From NCBI RefSeq assembly GCF_016587415.1, contig NZ_BNJI01000001.1, positions 4,937,501 through 5,001,500 of the forward strand: 64,000 bases of DNA, written 5' to 3'. This DNA comes from Ktedonobacter sp. SOSP1-85 (GTDB lineage: Bacteria > Chloroflexota > Ktedonobacteria > Ktedonobacterales > Ktedonobacteraceae). A model generated the notes under the pieces. That model was given only the letters and a program-made list of their open reading frames with translations, was not told the DNA's origin and searched no databases. Position 1 is the stretch's first letter. Every line of letters starts with the position of its first letter. This document shows positions 63,453 to 64,000 of the stretch, in pieces. A program made the translations under genes and the position numbers.

Positions 63453-64000
63453 ATGTCTGTTGCCATGCGCACGATAAAGCTTCCCTCCGGGGAGGCAATT
63501 CCAGTGCTTGGACAGGGGACCTGGGGCATGGCGGAAGACGCGCGACATCGAGATGACGAGATCGCGGCATTACGCCTTGGCCTCGATCTCGGTATGATAC
63601 TGATAGATACAGCTGAAATGTACGCTGATGGTGCTGCTGAAGAACTTGTTGGCGAGGCGATTGCCGGGCGGCGCGACGAGGTTTTTCTGGTCAGCAAGGT
63701 GTTGCCAGAGCATGCAACACGGGGCGGGACAATCGCGGCCTGCGAGGGTAGCCTGATGCGTCTCGGAACAGACCGTATTGACCTCTATCTGCTACACTGG
63801 CGCGGCCTTGTGCCATTGAGAGAGACGCTCGGTGCCTTGGCGGATTTAGCTCGCGTGGGCAAGATTCGCCATTGGGGCGTCAGCAACTTCGACGTGTTCG
63901 ATATGGAAGAACTTGTGATCACGCGTAATGGCGCGGACGTCGCGACCGACCAGGTACTCTACAACCTCACGCGTCGCGGTATCGAGTATGATCTGTTGCC
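63453..64000 (+). CDS. Aldo/keto reductase (3' end outside window)
   Basis: ATG 63453 with AAAGGAG 7 nt before it; 182 codons visible and open to the edge. MRTIKLPSGEAIPVLGQGTW, then GLDLGMILIDTAEMYADGAA (catalytic Asp and Tyr), EVFLVSKVLPEHATRGGTIA (Lys), RIDLYLLHWRG (His) and GKIRHWGVSNFDV. All four catalytic residues of the NADPH-dependent family are present. Substrates in this family are sugars, aldehydes or ketones. Confidence 0.9.
   Translation, partial: MSVAMRTIKLPSGEAIPVLGQGTWGMAEDARHRDDEIAALRLGLDLGMILIDTAEMYADGAAEELVGEAIAGRRDEVFLVSKVLPEHATRGGTIAACEGSLMRLGTDRIDLYLLHWRGLVPLRETLGALADLARVGKIRHWGVSNFDVFDMEELVITRNGADVATDQVLYNLTRRGIEYDLL

Overview
The window looks like a chromosomal segment of a filamentous, multicellular-type Chloroflexota bacterium, most likely order Ktedonobacterales. 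This is inferred from the gene set: a truncated Ser/Thr kinase fused to TIR, WD40 and PQQ propeller proteins, GAF-PucR regulators, an HspR-type heat-shock operon, and abundant mobile DNA with frequent Shine-Dalgarno sites 7-12 nt before the start. No rRNA or species marker is present, so the assignment is from gene style only.

Layout. 1-10 kb is accessory and defence-like: the kinase-TIR gene cut by the window edge, a debris zone (EF-Tu fragment with terminator, dead IS630 transposase), a 1435-residue NACHT-type NTPase with a C-terminal PD-(D/E)xK-like nuclease motif, a small ORF directly behind it, an HNH nuclease, a DUF4145 protein and two decayed genes. 10-15 kb holds a membrane-anchored WD40 protein, a small SAM methyltransferase and a DUF3761-like surface protein. 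15-30.7 kb is a compact mobile-element backbone, mostly on the minus strand: an HExxH protein, a TPR-like protein, a degenerate DEDD exonuclease, an ArsR regulator, a tyrosine recombinase, csrA, several unknown cargo genes and, on the plus strand, a replication-initiator-like protein whose middle carries evenly spaced GTCGAC boxes. A large serine recombinase (30.86 kb) closes this part. Its frame runs straight into an MFS transporter that has lost its first membrane helix, which suggests the element integrated inside that gene; the other half of the transporter is not in the window.

33-45 kb is chromosomal regulation: a GAF-GAF-PucR regulator, a lipoprotein hydrolase, a sensor kinase and NtrC-like regulator pair whose GAFTGA loop is altered, an XRE regulator and a single-domain response regulator. 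Inverted copies of a repeat lie at both sides (34.6 and 44.0 kb). tRNA-Pro(UGG) and tRNA-Gly(UCC) follow with a clear promoter and terminator, then debris (helicase and amino-acid permease fragments).

47.5-57.3 kb carries a pentapeptide-repeat membrane protein and the chaperone cluster, read right to left: grpE (interrupted by a one-base frameshift in a C run), dnaK, an unknown 640-residue gene, a CbpA-type dnaJ, hspR and clpB. A TnpB element with intact RuvC residues sits upstream of grpE. The right end has a PQQ-propeller protein, a receiver-thioredoxin reductase-like fusion without the CxxC, and the start of an aldo/keto reductase that runs off the window.
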